A stretch of DNA of 64,000 bases from Phycisphaerales bacterium (GCA_017642965.1 JAEPOJ010000008.1:1-64000); one strand, 5' to 3'. Shown: positions 18,459 through 27,832, counted from the first letter of the stretch. The notes: generated by a model from the sequence alone, not told the origin. Made by a program: numbers and translations.

Positions 18459-20161
18459 GTAAGAACGCAAATCCAGTGCAGGCGGATAAGCCGAGCTCCG
18501 TTACGGGCGTGCAGCTCGCACAGGGCATCGGGCACCAGCCGGCTCAGAGCTTCTGGGCCGAGGCATGGGCGCAGGTATTCAAGCGTCCAGCGGCAGTCGT
18601 GAGCATCGTCTGGATCGCCATCGTCAGCTTCTTCGCGGTCTACGCGCCGCTGATCGCATCGAGCCATCCTCTGCTGCTCCGCTCTGACGATGGAACCAGC
18701 TCGCCCCTGATCGACTCGCTCAGTGCGCCCGATGTCGCATTGCTCGTGATCGGCACGCTCGCGCCGTTCTACCTGTTCTTCAGGATCGGGCCGCTGGGCT
18801 TCGGTGCCAAGCTCCGCCTCATCATCGCGGCATCCGCGCAGATCGGTCTTGTGGTCGTGTTTGCCCGCATGATCGAGAGCACGTTCACCCACCGTGACGC
18901 GGTCGGCTTCGTTGCGGATTGGGGGCGTTCAGGTCTGTTCGTCCCTGTTTCTGTGGCCCTGCTCTGTGCCATCACAATGATTCCCTTCCTGCTGATTTCG
19001 ATCTTTGTGCATCGCAGCGTCGGGCGCTCAGTCTTTGTGCTCGGTGTTGCGATCGTCGCTGGCGGGATCGTGTCCTGGAAGTGGACGCCATCGCTGAATA
19101 ACTTCGACTACCGCGCACGCGAATCACGCGGGCTGGTCGATGCAACCTACACGGTTGTTCCGTTCTCTCACTCGCATTCAATGCCCGCGATGTTCAACCG
19201 CCCCCCCGGCGCGACACCGCTGGATGCCGCCTGGTCCCGCCTCGAGGCATGGCAGCGGCGGACTGAGGGTCGGAGCGCCAGGTACAACGATGAAGAACTC
19301 GCCTCGATTCCCATCACCGCTGACACGATGAAGGAACTGCGAGCGATCGGGCGATCCGTGGATGGACTCGTCTCCTACCCGATGGATGAGTTCGTGGATC
19401 AGCTGGAGACGCGTGTCGACGACGGTCAGATCACCAACCTCGTCCAGATGCGAGAGGCCATCCTGGAGCATCACGCGCCCGTGCACACGATCGGGACCGA
19501 TACGCTGGGCCAGGACGTACTGTCGCAGATGATGCACGCGTGTCGCCTTGCGATCTCGATCGGTTTCGTGTCCACCGGCATCGCGGTGGTCATCGGCGTG
19601 ACCATTGGCGCACTCATGGGCTACTTCGGCGGATGGGTCGACCTGCTGCTCTACCGCGTCGTCGAGATCTTCATGGCCATCCCGGTCCTCTTCCTGCTCA
19701 TCGTCGCGGCGGGCCTCCTGCCTCGCAATACCTACGTGATGATGGCCATCATCGGGTGTTTTACGTGGACAGGTGCGGCAAGGTTTATCCGTGCCGAGTT
19801 CATGAAGCTCCGGCATACCGACTATGTCCAAGCCGCTCAGGCGATGGGGCTCCCGCTCTGGTCGATCCTGTTCAAGCACATGCTGCCCAACGGTGTTACG
19901 CCGGTGCTCGTCGAGTCCTCATTCCTGATCGCGGCCGCGATCCTGATCGAAGCGACGCTGTCCTTCCTCGGGCTCGGTCCCACCGGACAGGCGAGCTGGG
20001 GCAGCCTGCTGCGGAACGCTTCGGGCGAGGCGGGGGGGTTCCTATGGTGGCTGGCCATTTTCCCGGGTGCTGCGATCTTCCTGACGACGCTCGCCTACAA
20101 CCTGATCGGCGAGGCGCTGCGAGACGCGATCGATCCCAAACTCAAGAAAGCACGCGTCTGA
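18455..20161 (+). CDS. Peptide-type ABC transporter permease, DppC class, enlarged (second copy)
   Basis: 568 residues, nearly double a typical DppC. The N-terminal half contains the usual first helix (VVSIVWIAIVSFFAVYAPLI) plus about four extra hydrophobic segments between residues 85 and 210. The C-terminal half, starting at IGTDTLGQDVLSQMMHA (about 347), is a normal BPD_transp_1 domain with the EAA loop DYVQAAQAMGLPLWSILFKH. It is translationally coupled to the B-class permease by an ATGA overlap. The presence of the C-class gene at 13645 raises the possibility of alternative permease pairs; the spacing favours this copy as the partner of the adjacent B protein. Confidence 0.92.
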   Translation: MSKNANPVQADKPSSVTGVQLAQGIGHQPAQSFWAEAWAQVFKRPAAVVSIVWIAIVSFFAVYAPLIASSHPLLLRSDDGTSSPLIDSLSAPDVALLVIGTLAPFYLFFRIGPLGFGAKLRLIIAASAQIGLVVVFARMIESTFTHRDAVGFVADWGRSGLFVPVSVALLCAITMIPFLLISIFVHRSVGRSVFVLGVAIVAGGIVSWKWTPSLNNFDYRARESRGLVDATYTVVPFSHSHSMPAMFNRPPGATPLDAAWSRLEAWQRRTEGRSARYNDEELASIPITADTMKELRAIGRSVDGLVSYPMDEFVDQLETRVDDGQITNLVQMREAILEHHAPVHTIGTDTLGQDVLSQMMHACRLAISIGFVSTGIAVVIGVTIGALMGYFGGWVDLLLYRVVEIFMAIPVLFLLIVAAGLLPRNTYVMMAIIGCFTWTGAARFIRAEFMKLRHTDYVQAAQAMGLPLWSILFKHMLPNGVTPVLVESSFLIAAAILIEATLSFLGLGPTGQASWGSLLRNASGEAGGFLWWLAIFPGAAIFLTTLAYNLIGEALRDAIDPKLKKARV

Positions 20162-20183
20162 TGTCCGACGCGAGGAGTGACGT

Positions 20184-21326
20184 ATGAGCAATGCAACCAT
20201 GGAAGAGTCCAGCGGAAGCGCAAAGCCCAGAATTGCCGAGCAACCGATCATGCAGGTTCAGGACCTCGCGGTATCGTTCGACAACGGCTCGGGCCCGCGT
20301 ATTCAGGCGGTCGACGGGGTCCGCATGACGGTGTACCCGCGCCAGACCCTGGCGGTCGTTGGCGAGTCTGGCTGCGGCAAATCCGTGACGTCCATGAGCT
20401 CGATGCAGCTCGTGCCCCGTCCGCCCGGGCGGTTCGATCGTGGCCGGATCATGTACCGCATGGCGAATGGTCAGGTCATCAACCTGCTTGAGCAGTCCGA
20501 GGCGGACATGCGGAAGATCCGCGGTAACGAGATCGCCATGATCTTCCAGGAGCCGATGACTTCGCTCAACCCGGTCTACACCGTTGGCGATCAGATCATC
20601 GAGGCGATCACGCTCCATCAGGACGTGAACGCCAAGGAGGCTGAAAAAATAGCGATCGAGGCGATGGACGCCGTAGGCATCCCCGATCCGGAAGGTCGGA
20701 TCAAGGCCTACCCACACCAGTTCTCCGGCGGTATGCGTCAGCGTGTGATGATCGCCATGGCCCTCGCCTGTCAGCCGCGTCTGTTGCTCGCGGATGAGCC
20801 GACAACCGCGCTCGACGTGACGATCCAGGCGCAGATCCTCGAACTGCTCCAGCAGCTCAAGGAAGAACGCGACATGGCCGTCATGCTCATCACCCACGAT
20901 CTTGGTGTGGTCGCCGAGAACGCGGACGTGGTGTGCGTGATGTACGCCGGGCGTGTGGTCGAGTTTGCACCGGTCTACACCCTATTCGATAGCCCCATGC
21001 ACCCGTACACGAAGGGGCTTCTCGCGAGCATCCCGGTTGTTCATAAAAAGCTGGACCGGCTCACGACAATCACCGAGATCGTGAACAACCCCGAAGAGTT
21101 CAAGAAGCTTCCCGGTGCCGATCAGGGGATTACGCCGTGGTGGCCATGGAGTGATCCACCCGCGGATCTGAAGAAGCGAGACGAGCCAGCCGGGGATTAT
21201 GTGCTCCGGAAGGTCGCGGATGACCACTGGGTTGGCTGCTGGCGAACCGAGGCGATCAAGAACGATGACTCGTCTCCGCCGGACCTCACGTTCCGCGTCA
21301 GCGATCTGAAGAAGCAGCAGGGCTGA
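20184..21326 (+). CDS. Peptide-type ABC transporter ATP-binding protein, DppD/OppD class
   Basis: 380 residues. Walker A is GESGCGKS, the Q-loop is in [16 protein letters not shown], the signature is [15 protein letters not shown] and Walker B is [12 protein letters not shown]. The C-terminal oligopeptide-transporter domain is present ([17 protein letters not shown]). In many members it carries Cys residues for an iron-sulfur cluster; here only one Cys (VGCW) is seen, so that cluster is doubtful. AGGAG at 20173-20177 fits ATG 20184. A second ATPase (DppF) normally follows, but the next gene is a glycosyltransferase, so either the partner lies elsewhere or this protein acts as a homodimer. Confidence 0.94.
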   Translation: MSNATMEESSGSAKPRIAEQPIMQVQDLAVSFDNGSGPRIQAVDGVRMTVYPRQTLAVVGESGCGKSVTSMSSMQLVPRPPGRFDRGRIMYRMANGQVINLLEQSEADMRKIRGNEIAMIFQEPMTSLNPVYTVGDQIIEAITLHQDVNAKEAEKIAIEAMDAVGIPDPEGRIKAYPHQFSGGMRQRVMIAMALACQPRLLLADEPTTALDVTIQAQILELLQQLKEERDMAVMLITHDLGVVAENADVVCVMYAGRVVEFAPVYTLFDSPMHPYTKGLLASIPVVHKKLDRLTTITEIVNNPEEFKKLPGADQGITPWWPWSDPPADLKKRDEPAGDYVLRKVADDHWVGCWRTEAIKNDDSSPPDLTFRVSDLKKQQG

Positions 21327-21366
21327 GCCTGCTCATCGGGGCACGCCCCGGGAATGCGAGCATCGC

Positions 21367-22464
21367 ATGCGAGTGCTGATCCTGGCTGACGCACAGTTCG
21401 CCAAACACGAGCGGGCGCTGATCGAGCGAGTCGTTGTCGGCCTTGCGGTCGAGGGCATCGAGGCCCAGCTTGTCCTGCCAAAGGACCGCGACCTCTGGGG
21501 CTTCGGTGTTGGCGTTCTGGGCGACCCGATCTGGTATGCCGACCGCGGGCTGATGATCACCCAGAAGATCCGTGCGATGCAGATTGCCAGGAGCCTCTCT
21601 GAGCAATCCGACGATTCGTCACGCCCTGTCGATGTGATCCACGTGATGGGTGGCGGCGCGTGGGGTATGGGTAAAGAGCTCGCCCGCATCCTGGACGCGG
21701 GGTTGGCTTTGGAAGTCTGGCGAGCGGGCCTCGCGGAGAACGCACGTGGGCTGAACCTCGATGCCGACGATCGAGCGATGTTCCTTGTGCCCGAGCGATC
21801 GTTCGAGACGAACATCCGCCGAGCGATCAAGGATGCGATGGTGCGCTGTGTCCCGTGGGGCGCGTACGTGTCGGACAAGCCCGTTCCTGTGTTCAGGGAC
21901 GACAAGCTGATCTCGGTGGTGCTCATGGGGTCGGGGCGTCAGAGCGAGTTCTGCCAGGCCGCCTACGAGGGCATCGCGGATGCGATCGCACAGCGCAGCG
22001 ATGTCATGATCTTCGCGAACCTTGAACTGGTGGAACGCGCGGGGCTCTGGAAGCGTGTGAAGGCGCAGAGGCTCCAGGACCGATTCACGGTGATCGATCG
22101 TTCGGAGGACAGGAGAGATCTACTGCTCCGGTGCGATGTGCTCGCATACCCGGAAACCTTGCACGAGGAACGCACGCTTCTGCTGGACGCGATGGGCGCT
22201 GGGCTGGTGGTGATCGCGGGTGATGACAATATGATCCAGCCGCTCACAGAAGAGTCCGGCGTGCTGGTCGTGTCCAGACCTACGCCGGAGCAGTGGGCGG
22301 ACCGGGTCCGATCGGTCGTGACATCGCGTGATACCGCACAGAAGCACGCCTCGATGGTTCGCGAATACATCAGAGCGAACCGCCGCTCAGCGCTGCACAT
22401 CGAATCGCTCTGCGACGCCTACAGCGATCTGGCCGCCAAGCGCGAAGAGTCGGGAGAGGCCTGA
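21367..22464 (+). CDS. Glycosyltransferase, GT4-like
   Basis: 365 residues. The N-terminus MRVLILADAQFAKHERALIE is a Rossmann-type GT-B start. In the C-terminal half, LLLRCDVLAYPETLHEERTL followed by LLDAMGAGLVVIAGDDN matches the GT4 region in which Glu contacts the nucleotide-sugar. A GGG-rich turn (VMGGGAWGMGKEL) occurs near residue 95. Such enzymes transfer a sugar from an NDP-sugar in the cytoplasm to a glycan or lipid acceptor. No carbohydrate cluster surrounds it, so the acceptor is not predictable. The ribosome site is weak (GGGAA at 21350-21354). It lies 40 bases downstream of the ABC ATPase and may be cotranscribed. Confidence 0.75.
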   Translation: MRVLILADAQFAKHERALIERVVVGLAVEGIEAQLVLPKDRDLWGFGVGVLGDPIWYADRGLMITQKIRAMQIARSLSEQSDDSSRPVDVIHVMGGGAWGMGKELARILDAGLALEVWRAGLAENARGLNLDADDRAMFLVPERSFETNIRRAIKDAMVRCVPWGAYVSDKPVPVFRDDKLISVVLMGSGRQSEFCQAAYEGIADAIAQRSDVMIFANLELVERAGLWKRVKAQRLQDRFTVIDRSEDRRDLLLRCDVLAYPETLHEERTLLLDAMGAGLVVIAGDDNMIQPLTEESGVLVVSRPTPEQWADRVRSVVTSRDTAQKHASMVREYIRANRRSALHIESLCDAYSDLAAKREESGEA

Positions 22465-22638
22465 CCGCTATCGGACGTGTCCGGGGCCGATAGCCTTGCG
22501 TTCTGGGTGTTTCTGACGGGGGAACCGTCAGAGTCGTTGGTGTCCAAGCGGTTCTCGTGCATACTTCTGAAGTGCCGGGCGGCGCTGCGTGTGCGTGCTG
22601 GCCCCGGCAGTAGACATTCCAAGATCGGAGGCACAGAG

Positions 22639-23400
22639 ATGATGATCACATCAATCATCGGTGCAGCGACACTCGCGCTGGGACCATGCAACGCGAACGG
22701 GTGCGGCAATAGCCAGATCTCGACCCCGAGGGTCATCGAGATCAACCCGGATATGTTCGACACAACGGCCGTCAATCGTCGTCAGATCCGCTTTTCTCAG
22801 GAGACGCGTGGTGAGGTTGTCGGCATGCGCTCGCGAGACGGTCAGGTCACATGGGAGTCCGATTCGGACCGTGAGCTTCTGGGCGGCCAGAACGGCCCAT
22901 CGCTGATCTACATCCAGATCTTTGATGGCACGTTCGCGATCGATCCGTTTGTGCCGATCCCCAACGCGAACGACGCCACTGCGCAGCAGCTCTTCCGCGG
23001 AACATCACTGGAGACGGACCGCGCTCAGTTCGGGCGTCAGCGGATCGATCGCACGAAGGAGCTCTTCCGGAAGCTCGAGCAGGCCAGAGTCAACTGGCTG
23101 CGCGATAACGGGTACTACGGCGTACGCAGCTTCACGAACCCCAAGGCGGGTGAGAAGACAGAAGCCAAGCTGCCCGAACCCGCCGCGACATTCCGCCGCC
23201 CAGCGGACATGCCTCGCACCAAGTCGCGCGAGCAGGTCAACGCGAACCCCGGCCAGATGGGCTCGATTGCGTTCCTGATGAACGCCGGAGACATGCCCGT
23301 CCGTGTCTCCCTGCCCGCGCATCTCGATTCGTCGAGCCGGGTCACCGTGATTCAGCGCAACGGGTCGGCCACGAAGGAAGAAGTCGCGAGTAAGGAATGA
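22639..23400 (+). CDS. Hypothetical exported protein
   Basis: 253 residues, not recognised. ATG 22639 is chosen because GGAGG at 22627-22631 is seven bases upstream; the open frame extends further but without a site. The N-terminus MMITSIIGAATLALGPCNANG looks like a short signal segment, possibly with Cys near residue 17, although not a good lipobox. The central part contains ELLGGQNGPSLIYIQIFDGT and a charged helix (RTKELFRKLEQARVNWLRDN). The tail is Ser/Glu-rich. It could be a periplasmic or cell-surface protein. It is flanked by a glycosyltransferase and xseA in the same direction, with a 174-base gap upstream in which I see no clear terminator. Confidence 0.6.
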   Translation: MMITSIIGAATLALGPCNANGCGNSQISTPRVIEINPDMFDTTAVNRRQIRFSQETRGEVVGMRSRDGQVTWESDSDRELLGGQNGPSLIYIQIFDGTFAIDPFVPIPNANDATAQQLFRGTSLETDRAQFGRQRIDRTKELFRKLEQARVNWLRDNGYYGVRSFTNPKAGEKTEAKLPEPAATFRRPADMPRTKSREQVNANPGQMGSIAFLMNAGDMPVRVSLPAHLDSSSRVTVIQRNGSATKEEVASKE

Positions 23401-23431
23401 TCGCCCGCGTGATCGACGGTATGCTCTGGGT

Positions 23432-24970
23432 ATGACAGGGCGACTCCCGTTCGATCCCAAACGCATGAAGGGCGCACAGTCTGGACAGAGAGCCGACGAC
23501 GGGGGCACTCCGCCCTCGTCGTCTGGTTTTGGTGCATCCGGCGACCACCCGATCTCGGTCTCTGAACTCGCCTCAAGCATCGATCATGCCCTGCGTGGGG
23601 GGCTCCCCGCGCGTGTCACCGTGGAGGGTGAGATCAGCTCTCTGTCTCACAGGACGCATTACTATTTCTCTCTGAAAGACGACAAGTCGGTCATTGGCGC
23701 GGTGCTCTTCGCGTCCGCCGCGAAGCGATCGGCAACCAAGCCCGAGCACGGGCAGCGTGTCATCGCGAGGGGGCGTGTTGAGTTTTACGCCCCCGCAGGG
23801 CGGGTGAGCCTGATCGTGTCCTCCATCACGCCCATTGGCGAGGGCGCGTTGGAGCAACGCTACAGGAAGCTCGTCGAGCAGCTCCGAGAGCAGGGCTGGT
23901 TTGATCAGGAATCCAAGAAGCCGCTTCCGACATTCCCTCGGCGCGTCGCGATCGTAACAAGCAAGGACGGGGCTGCTGTCCAAGACGTGATTGATACGTT
24001 CGCCAGGCGTTGTCCCGCTGTAGAGCTCACGATCGTCGATGTCCGTGTTCAGGGCGATCAGGCCAAGGGCCAAGTCAGCCACGCAATACGCTCGCTGAAT
24101 CTCAACCGTAATCGCCTCGGGATCGATGCGATCATCGTCACCCGTGGCGGCGGATCACTCGAAGACCTGTGGGCGTTTAATGAGCCCGAAGTCGCTCAGG
24201 CGATATTCCAATCCGAACTCCCGGTGATTGCGGCCATCGGTCACGAGAGCGACACCACGATCGCGGAGCTCGTTGCGGACGAGCGGGCCGCGACCCCGAC
24301 GCAGGCCGCGATGCGGTTGTCACCGGACCGGAATGCGCTGCTCGAGCAGCTTACTTCACTGCAGGCCCGGCTCAGAAGAGGGGCGGGAAATCGGATCCGA
24401 TTCGAGCAGCAGCGACTTCGGCAGATCCAGACATCCCGATCGATGGGGGACCCACGCGAGGTGCTGAGCGTGCATCGCGACCGCTTGGAAGCACTCGATG
24501 GGCGTGCCAGATCCGGTGTTCGCCATCAGATCGCAGCAGAGCGGGCGATTCTCGACAAGCTCGCGATCCGCCTGACACGCGTTCAGCCGGCGGCCGTGCA
24601 CGCCCGCCGACAGGAGCGGGTCGAACAGCTCGCCGCACGGCTGTGTCGTGTCATGTCCAGAGCGATTGCGCAGCGACGCGAGGACCTGGATCACACCGCA
24701 CGCGAACTCCATGCGATCGGACCAGCGCAGGTGCTTTCACGCGGCTACACGCTCACGCTGGGCGATGACGGCAAAGCCATCCGTTCGACGCAAGACACCA
24801 AACCAGGGGAGGTCCTCGAAACGGTGCTCTCGGACGGTCGGATCAGGTCTCGTGTCGAGGAGGAGGGGCGCGGGGCGGATCCAAGGCTCACACCGACCAA
24901 GCCCGCTCCAAGGCGGAAGAAGAGATCCGCCGATCGCGGACATGGTGATGGCCCCGGGCTGTTCGGGTGA
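23432..24970 (+). CDS. xseA: Exodeoxyribonuclease VII large subunit
   Basis: 512 residues. An OB-fold (about 35-130: ISVSELASSIDHALRG, then VEGEISSLSHRTHYYFSLKD) is followed by the catalytic region with FPRRVAIVTSKDGAAVQDVI, IIVTRGGGSLEDLWAFNEP and VIAAIGHESDTTIAELVADE, all hallmarks of XseA. A long coiled coil (about 300-430) and the typical C-terminal AQVLSRGYTLTL follow. With XseB it degrades single-stranded DNA in the cytoplasm. Residues 1-30 are a low-complexity extension. There is no good ribosome site; TATGCT lies six bases before ATG 23432, so a leaderless message is possible. xseB follows in 13 bases. Confidence 0.97.
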   Translation: MTGRLPFDPKRMKGAQSGQRADDGGTPPSSSGFGASGDHPISVSELASSIDHALRGGLPARVTVEGEISSLSHRTHYYFSLKDDKSVIGAVLFASAAKRSATKPEHGQRVIARGRVEFYAPAGRVSLIVSSITPIGEGALEQRYRKLVEQLREQGWFDQESKKPLPTFPRRVAIVTSKDGAAVQDVIDTFARRCPAVELTIVDVRVQGDQAKGQVSHAIRSLNLNRNRLGIDAIIVTRGGGSLEDLWAFNEPEVAQAIFQSELPVIAAIGHESDTTIAELVADERAATPTQAAMRLSPDRNALLEQLTSLQARLRRGAGNRIRFEQQRLRQIQTSRSMGDPREVLSVHRDRLEALDGRARSGVRHQIAAERAILDKLAIRLTRVQPAAVHARRQERVEQLAARLCRVMSRAIAQRREDLDHTARELHAIGPAQVLSRGYTLTLGDDGKAIRSTQDTKPGEVLETVLSDGRIRSRVEEEGRGADPRLTPTKPAPRRKKRSADRGHGDGPGLFG

Positions 24971-24983
24971 GCTAGACTTCCGC

Positions 24984-25214
24984 GTGAGCAAATCGAAATC
25001 CAAAGCCGAGCAGGAAGTTCCCTACGAGCAGCTTGTTGAGCAGCTCGAGGGGATTGTGGATCAGATCGAGGGTGGTGAACTCGGTTTGGAGGACTCCATC
25101 AAGGGCTACGAGCAGGGCATTGAACTCGTGAAACGTGCTCGTATGATCCTCGATCGTGCCGAGCAGCGTATCACGGAACTCAACGCGGATACGCTCGGGT
25201 CATCGGAGGACTAG
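24984..25214 (+). CDS. xseB: Exodeoxyribonuclease VII small subunit
   Basis: 76 residues from GTG 24984, the normal XseB size. YEQLVEQLEGIVDQIEGGEL, then LEDSIKGYEQGIELVKRA and the leucine-spaced helix to LNAD are diagnostic. XseB wraps around the coiled coil of XseA and is needed for activity. It lies directly after xseA. The frame is open upstream with an ATG inside xseA, so the start is not certain; GTG is favoured because the family begins near here. TAGACT stands five bases before GTG with no ribosome site. Confidence 0.93.
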   Translation: MSKSKSKAEQEVPYEQLVEQLEGIVDQIEGGELGLEDSIKGYEQGIELVKRARMILDRAEQRITELNADTLGSSED

Positions 25215-25262
25215 GCTGGTTCTCTTTCGAGCGGAAATCTCCATCTGGCCGATGATTCAGCG

Positions 25263-26726
25263 ATGCCCGATTGGTTGATCTACATGCTGCCTTCCCTCAC
25301 GATCCTGCTCTTTGTGATCGCGGTGGGGGCGTGCATCGGGTCGCTAGTGAACGTGCTCGTGTATCGGATGCCGCGGGGACTCGATGTTGTAGTCCCGACC
25401 TCGCGCTGCCCCAAATGCGATCACAAGCTCACCTGGCGAGAAAACATCCCGATTCTGGGCTGGATCCTGCTGCGTGGAAAATGTCGATTCTGCAAGGCGA
25501 AGATTTCGGTCGAGTACCCGATCGTTGAGTTCGTCGTGGCGATTCTTTTTGGCGCCATCTGGGCATTGTGGTACATGGTTCCTGAGGACGCAATCTTTGG
25601 GCTGGGGCAGATAGCGCCAGAATGGGCTCTCAATGGGGCGGCCATGACGTGGCCTGCCACGGTCGTGCTGCTCGTGCTTGTCGGTTGTCTGGTCGCGATG
25701 ACCATCATCGATGCACGCACCTCCACGATACCCCTCCAGCTCACATGGGTGCCCGCGTTGACTGCGTTGGTTCTGCACACGGGGCACGCGGTCTGGTTTT
25801 ACCGCACGTACGGCAACCCGGGCTATCAGCTAGGTCTTGATGGCATATGGATCGTCCCGAACGGCGGGGGCATGCGGTGGGTGACCGCTCCCGAAGAAGT
25901 ATGGACGATCGCGACCGGTGGGCTCACCGGTTGGAAGTTCATCGGCATGGGCATCGGCGGGATCGTCGGCTTGGGGGTGTCAAACCTGATGCTCCGCATA
26001 GGCTGGCTCACGCAGAGCTTCTCCGACTTTGATGACTGGTACGCGAAGCACCACCAAGAGAACACGCCGCAGCCTCAGGATGCCGAATTCGGGCTCGGTA
26101 CAGCTGCATCGCAGGATCCTGACACCGAACCGGCAACTCCATCGGAAGAACAGGTTGCCCCGGAGTCAGGGATGGAAGAGTGGCTCATGTATCCGCATGC
26201 CCGCCGTGAGATGGTCAAGGAGCTGGCGTTCCTCTGCCCTCCTGTGCTGCTCGGGCTGATCGGGGCATGGGGCATGGTGAAGTTTGTTGGGATGCAGTAC
26301 GGCCCTTGGACAACCGATCCAGCGACCGGCGTGATGCACGCTCCTGTGAACGCACCGCTCTGGCTGGTTGTGCTCGGCGGCGTCCTCATGGGCTACCTGA
26401 TCGCGGGGGGCGTTGTCTGGGCGGTGCGGATCGGTGGCTCGCTCGCGTTCGGTAAAGAGGCGATGGGGCTGGGCGATGTCCACATGATGGCCGCGGTGGG
26501 GGCCTGCCTGGGTTGGATCGATCCCACGATCGCCTTTTTCCTGGCCGCTTTCGTGGGGGTCGCATATGCGGGTATCGCCCTGATCTTGAAAGACAAGCTG
26601 ACCAAGGCGATGCCCTACGGGCCATTCCTCGCGATCGCGACGCTGATGGTTGTGTTGGGCAAGCCATTGGTAGAGATCGGTTTAGGTCGAATCTTTGGGA
26701 TGGATGTCCCGCTGGACTTACCCTGA
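25263..26726 (+). CDS. pilD: Prepilin peptidase (A24 family), enlarged
   Basis: 487 residues against about 290 in PilD/GspO. The N-terminal domain has the Gly-rich GACIGSLVNVLVYRMPRG and two zinc-type pairs, C49/C52 (CPKC) and C74/C77 (CRFC). The aspartyl protease part shows both catalytic sites: IIDARTSTIP (D150) and MGLGDVHMMA (D405). They are about 255 residues apart instead of about 60-65, because of a cytoplasmic insert with an acidic, Pro-rich linker (about 262-312) and extra hydrophobic segments. The enzyme cleaves class-III signals at the inner membrane and, when the N-terminal domain is present, methylates the new N-terminus. It probably serves all eleven pseudopilin-like proteins here. 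It lies 48 bases after xseB. Confidence 0.93.
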   Translation: MPDWLIYMLPSLTILLFVIAVGACIGSLVNVLVYRMPRGLDVVVPTSRCPKCDHKLTWRENIPILGWILLRGKCRFCKAKISVEYPIVEFVVAILFGAIWALWYMVPEDAIFGLGQIAPEWALNGAAMTWPATVVLLVLVGCLVAMTIIDARTSTIPLQLTWVPALTALVLHTGHAVWFYRTYGNPGYQLGLDGIWIVPNGGGMRWVTAPEEVWTIATGGLTGWKFIGMGIGGIVGLGVSNLMLRIGWLTQSFSDFDDWYAKHHQENTPQPQDAEFGLGTAASQDPDTEPATPSEEQVAPESGMEEWLMYPHARREMVKELAFLCPPVLLGLIGAWGMVKFVGMQYGPWTTDPATGVMHAPVNAPLWLVVLGGVLMGYLIAGGVVWAVRIGGSLAFGKEAMGLGDVHMMAAVGACLGWIDPTIAFFLAAFVGVAYAGIALILKDKLTKAMPYGPFLAIATLMVVLGKPLVEIGLGRIFGMDVPLDLP

Positions 26727-26851
26727 TCCGTTCGCGCGTGTGATGGTTGGGCAGGGATGCGACCCACGCGCGGGCTCGGATTGGATACACTCACTCCATG
26801 CCGACAACGATCGGCACTGACAGGACCCTTTTGCAACCGGGAGGTGCACGG

Positions 26852-27508
26852 ATGAAATCACCGAAGTTTGTACTGATCACGATGGGTGCCCTGAGCATGA
26901 TGCTCGTTGGGTGTAAGTCTGTCTCACAGCGTGATTACGACGCTGCAATCGACGAGAACACGCAGCTGCGTGAGCGCATCGCCGGGCTCCAGGAGAGCGT
27001 ACGCCAATGCAATGAGAGCAACAGCGCGTTCCAGAGCCAGAACGAGCAACTCCGAGGCGAGAACGCCCGCTTGCAGAGCGAACTCAGTACCGCAGAGTCG
27101 CAGCCCCGCACCGGGTTTGAGGGGATCAGCGGGGTCGACCTCAGCGCCCGAAACGGTGCCATCGTTGTGGGAGTCGCCAGCGAGGTTCTCTTTGCGTCCG
27201 GATCAGCGGACCTGCGATCGAACGCCAAGAGCACGCTCGATCAGGTTGTCGGCGTGATCCGCAACCAGTACGGTGGCAACGAGATACGCGTCGAGGGTTA
27301 CACCGACACGGATAAGCTGGTGAAGACCAAGGACAAGTGGCAGACCAATGAGCGCCTCAGCGCTGCTCGGGCCTTGGCCGTTGAGGAATACCTTGTTTCC
27401 AAGGGCGTGGACAACGACCGGATCTACTCTGCCGCGTTCGGCCCATCAAAGCCCAAGGGCACGAAGCAGGCTTCTCGGCGCGTCGAGATCGTAATCCTGG
27501 GGCAATAA
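26852..27508 (+). CDS. OmpA/Pal-like lipoprotein with coiled coil
   Basis: 218 residues from ATG 26852, chosen for GGGAGG at 26839-26844. A lipoprotein signal with lipobox LVGC ends near residue 20. Residues about 28-85 form a coiled coil (IDENTQLRERIAGLQESV and following), and the rest is an OmpA_C/MotB peptidoglycan-binding domain: VLFASGSADLRSNAKSTLDQ, RVEGYTDTD and the ending ASRRVEIVILGQ. The Asp in the TDTD turn and the Arg in SRRVEI are the diaminopimelate contacts of the family. It would tether the outer membrane to the cell wall, as Pal does, but the Tol genes are not nearby. The TACACT at 26786-26791 may be its -10 element. Confidence 0.9.
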   Translation: MKSPKFVLITMGALSMMLVGCKSVSQRDYDAAIDENTQLRERIAGLQESVRQCNESNSAFQSQNEQLRGENARLQSELSTAESQPRTGFEGISGVDLSARNGAIVVGVASEVLFASGSADLRSNAKSTLDQVVGVIRNQYGGNEIRVEGYTDTDKLVKTKDKWQTNERLSAARALAVEEYLVSKGVDNDRIYSAAFGPSKPKGTKQASRRVEIVILGQ

Positions 27509-27561
27509 CCCGATTCCGGTCCTTCCCTTCGGAGTTTTGATGATCCGAATGGGTCCTTGAG

Positions 27562-27589
27562 TTGCATTTTCGAGGCTGGGGGGTACAAT
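27562..27589 (+). promoter_or_regulatory. Promoter of the tRNA-Val cluster
   Basis: TTGCAT (27562-27567) and TACAAT (27584-27589) are separated by 16 bases, close to the sigma-70 consensus. The -10 ends 12 bases before the mature tRNA-Val, as expected for a short leader. Confidence 0.7.
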
Positions 27590-27601
27590 CCTCCCGCTTC
27601 T

Positions 27602-27675
27602 GGGCTATTGGCGCAGTTGGCTAGCGCACCAGTATGACACACTGGGGGTCACAGGTTCGAGTCCTGTATAGCCCA
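27602..27675 (+). tRNA. tRNA-Val(GAC)
   Basis: Acceptor GGGCTAT pairs with ATAGCCC (27668-27674), discriminator A. The anticodon arm CCAGT/ACTGG encloses ATGACAC, anticodon GAC. The T-arm is ACAGG/CCTGT. No encoded CCA. A terminator-like hairpin follows. Confidence 0.97.
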
Positions 27676-27684
27676 TTGAAACTG

Positions 27685-27709
27685 AGCCTCGCGTATGCGG
27701 GGCTTTGTT
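27685..27709 (+). terminator. Terminator after tRNA-Val
   Basis: AGCCTCGC (27685-27692) pairs with GCGGGGCT (27697-27704) with one T-G pair and a four-base loop, then TTTGTT. It may be leaky, since I see no separate promoter for tRNA-Thr. Confidence 0.7.
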
Positions 27710-27759
27710 CATCCAAGAGGCGAGCGGGTTTGCCGCAGACGAGGATGAACGGACAATTT

Positions 27760-27832
27760 GCCACCTTAGCTCAGTTGATAGAGCAGCTGATTTGTAATCT
27801 GCAGGTCCTCGGTTTGAGTCCGAGAGGTGGCT
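27760..27832 (+). tRNA. tRNA-Thr(TGT)
   Basis: Acceptor GCCACCT pairs with AGGTGGC (27825-27831). The anticodon loop TTTGTAA, closed by GCTGA/TCTGC (one mismatch-tolerant pair), gives TGT. The T-arm is CTCGG/CCGAG around TTTGAGT. No encoded CCA. Confidence 0.95.

Noticed and set aside
27730-27758. Possible promoter for tRNA-Thr (TTGCCG, 17 bases, ACAATT)
   Set aside because: The -10 would end one base before the mature tRNA, placing the start inside it.
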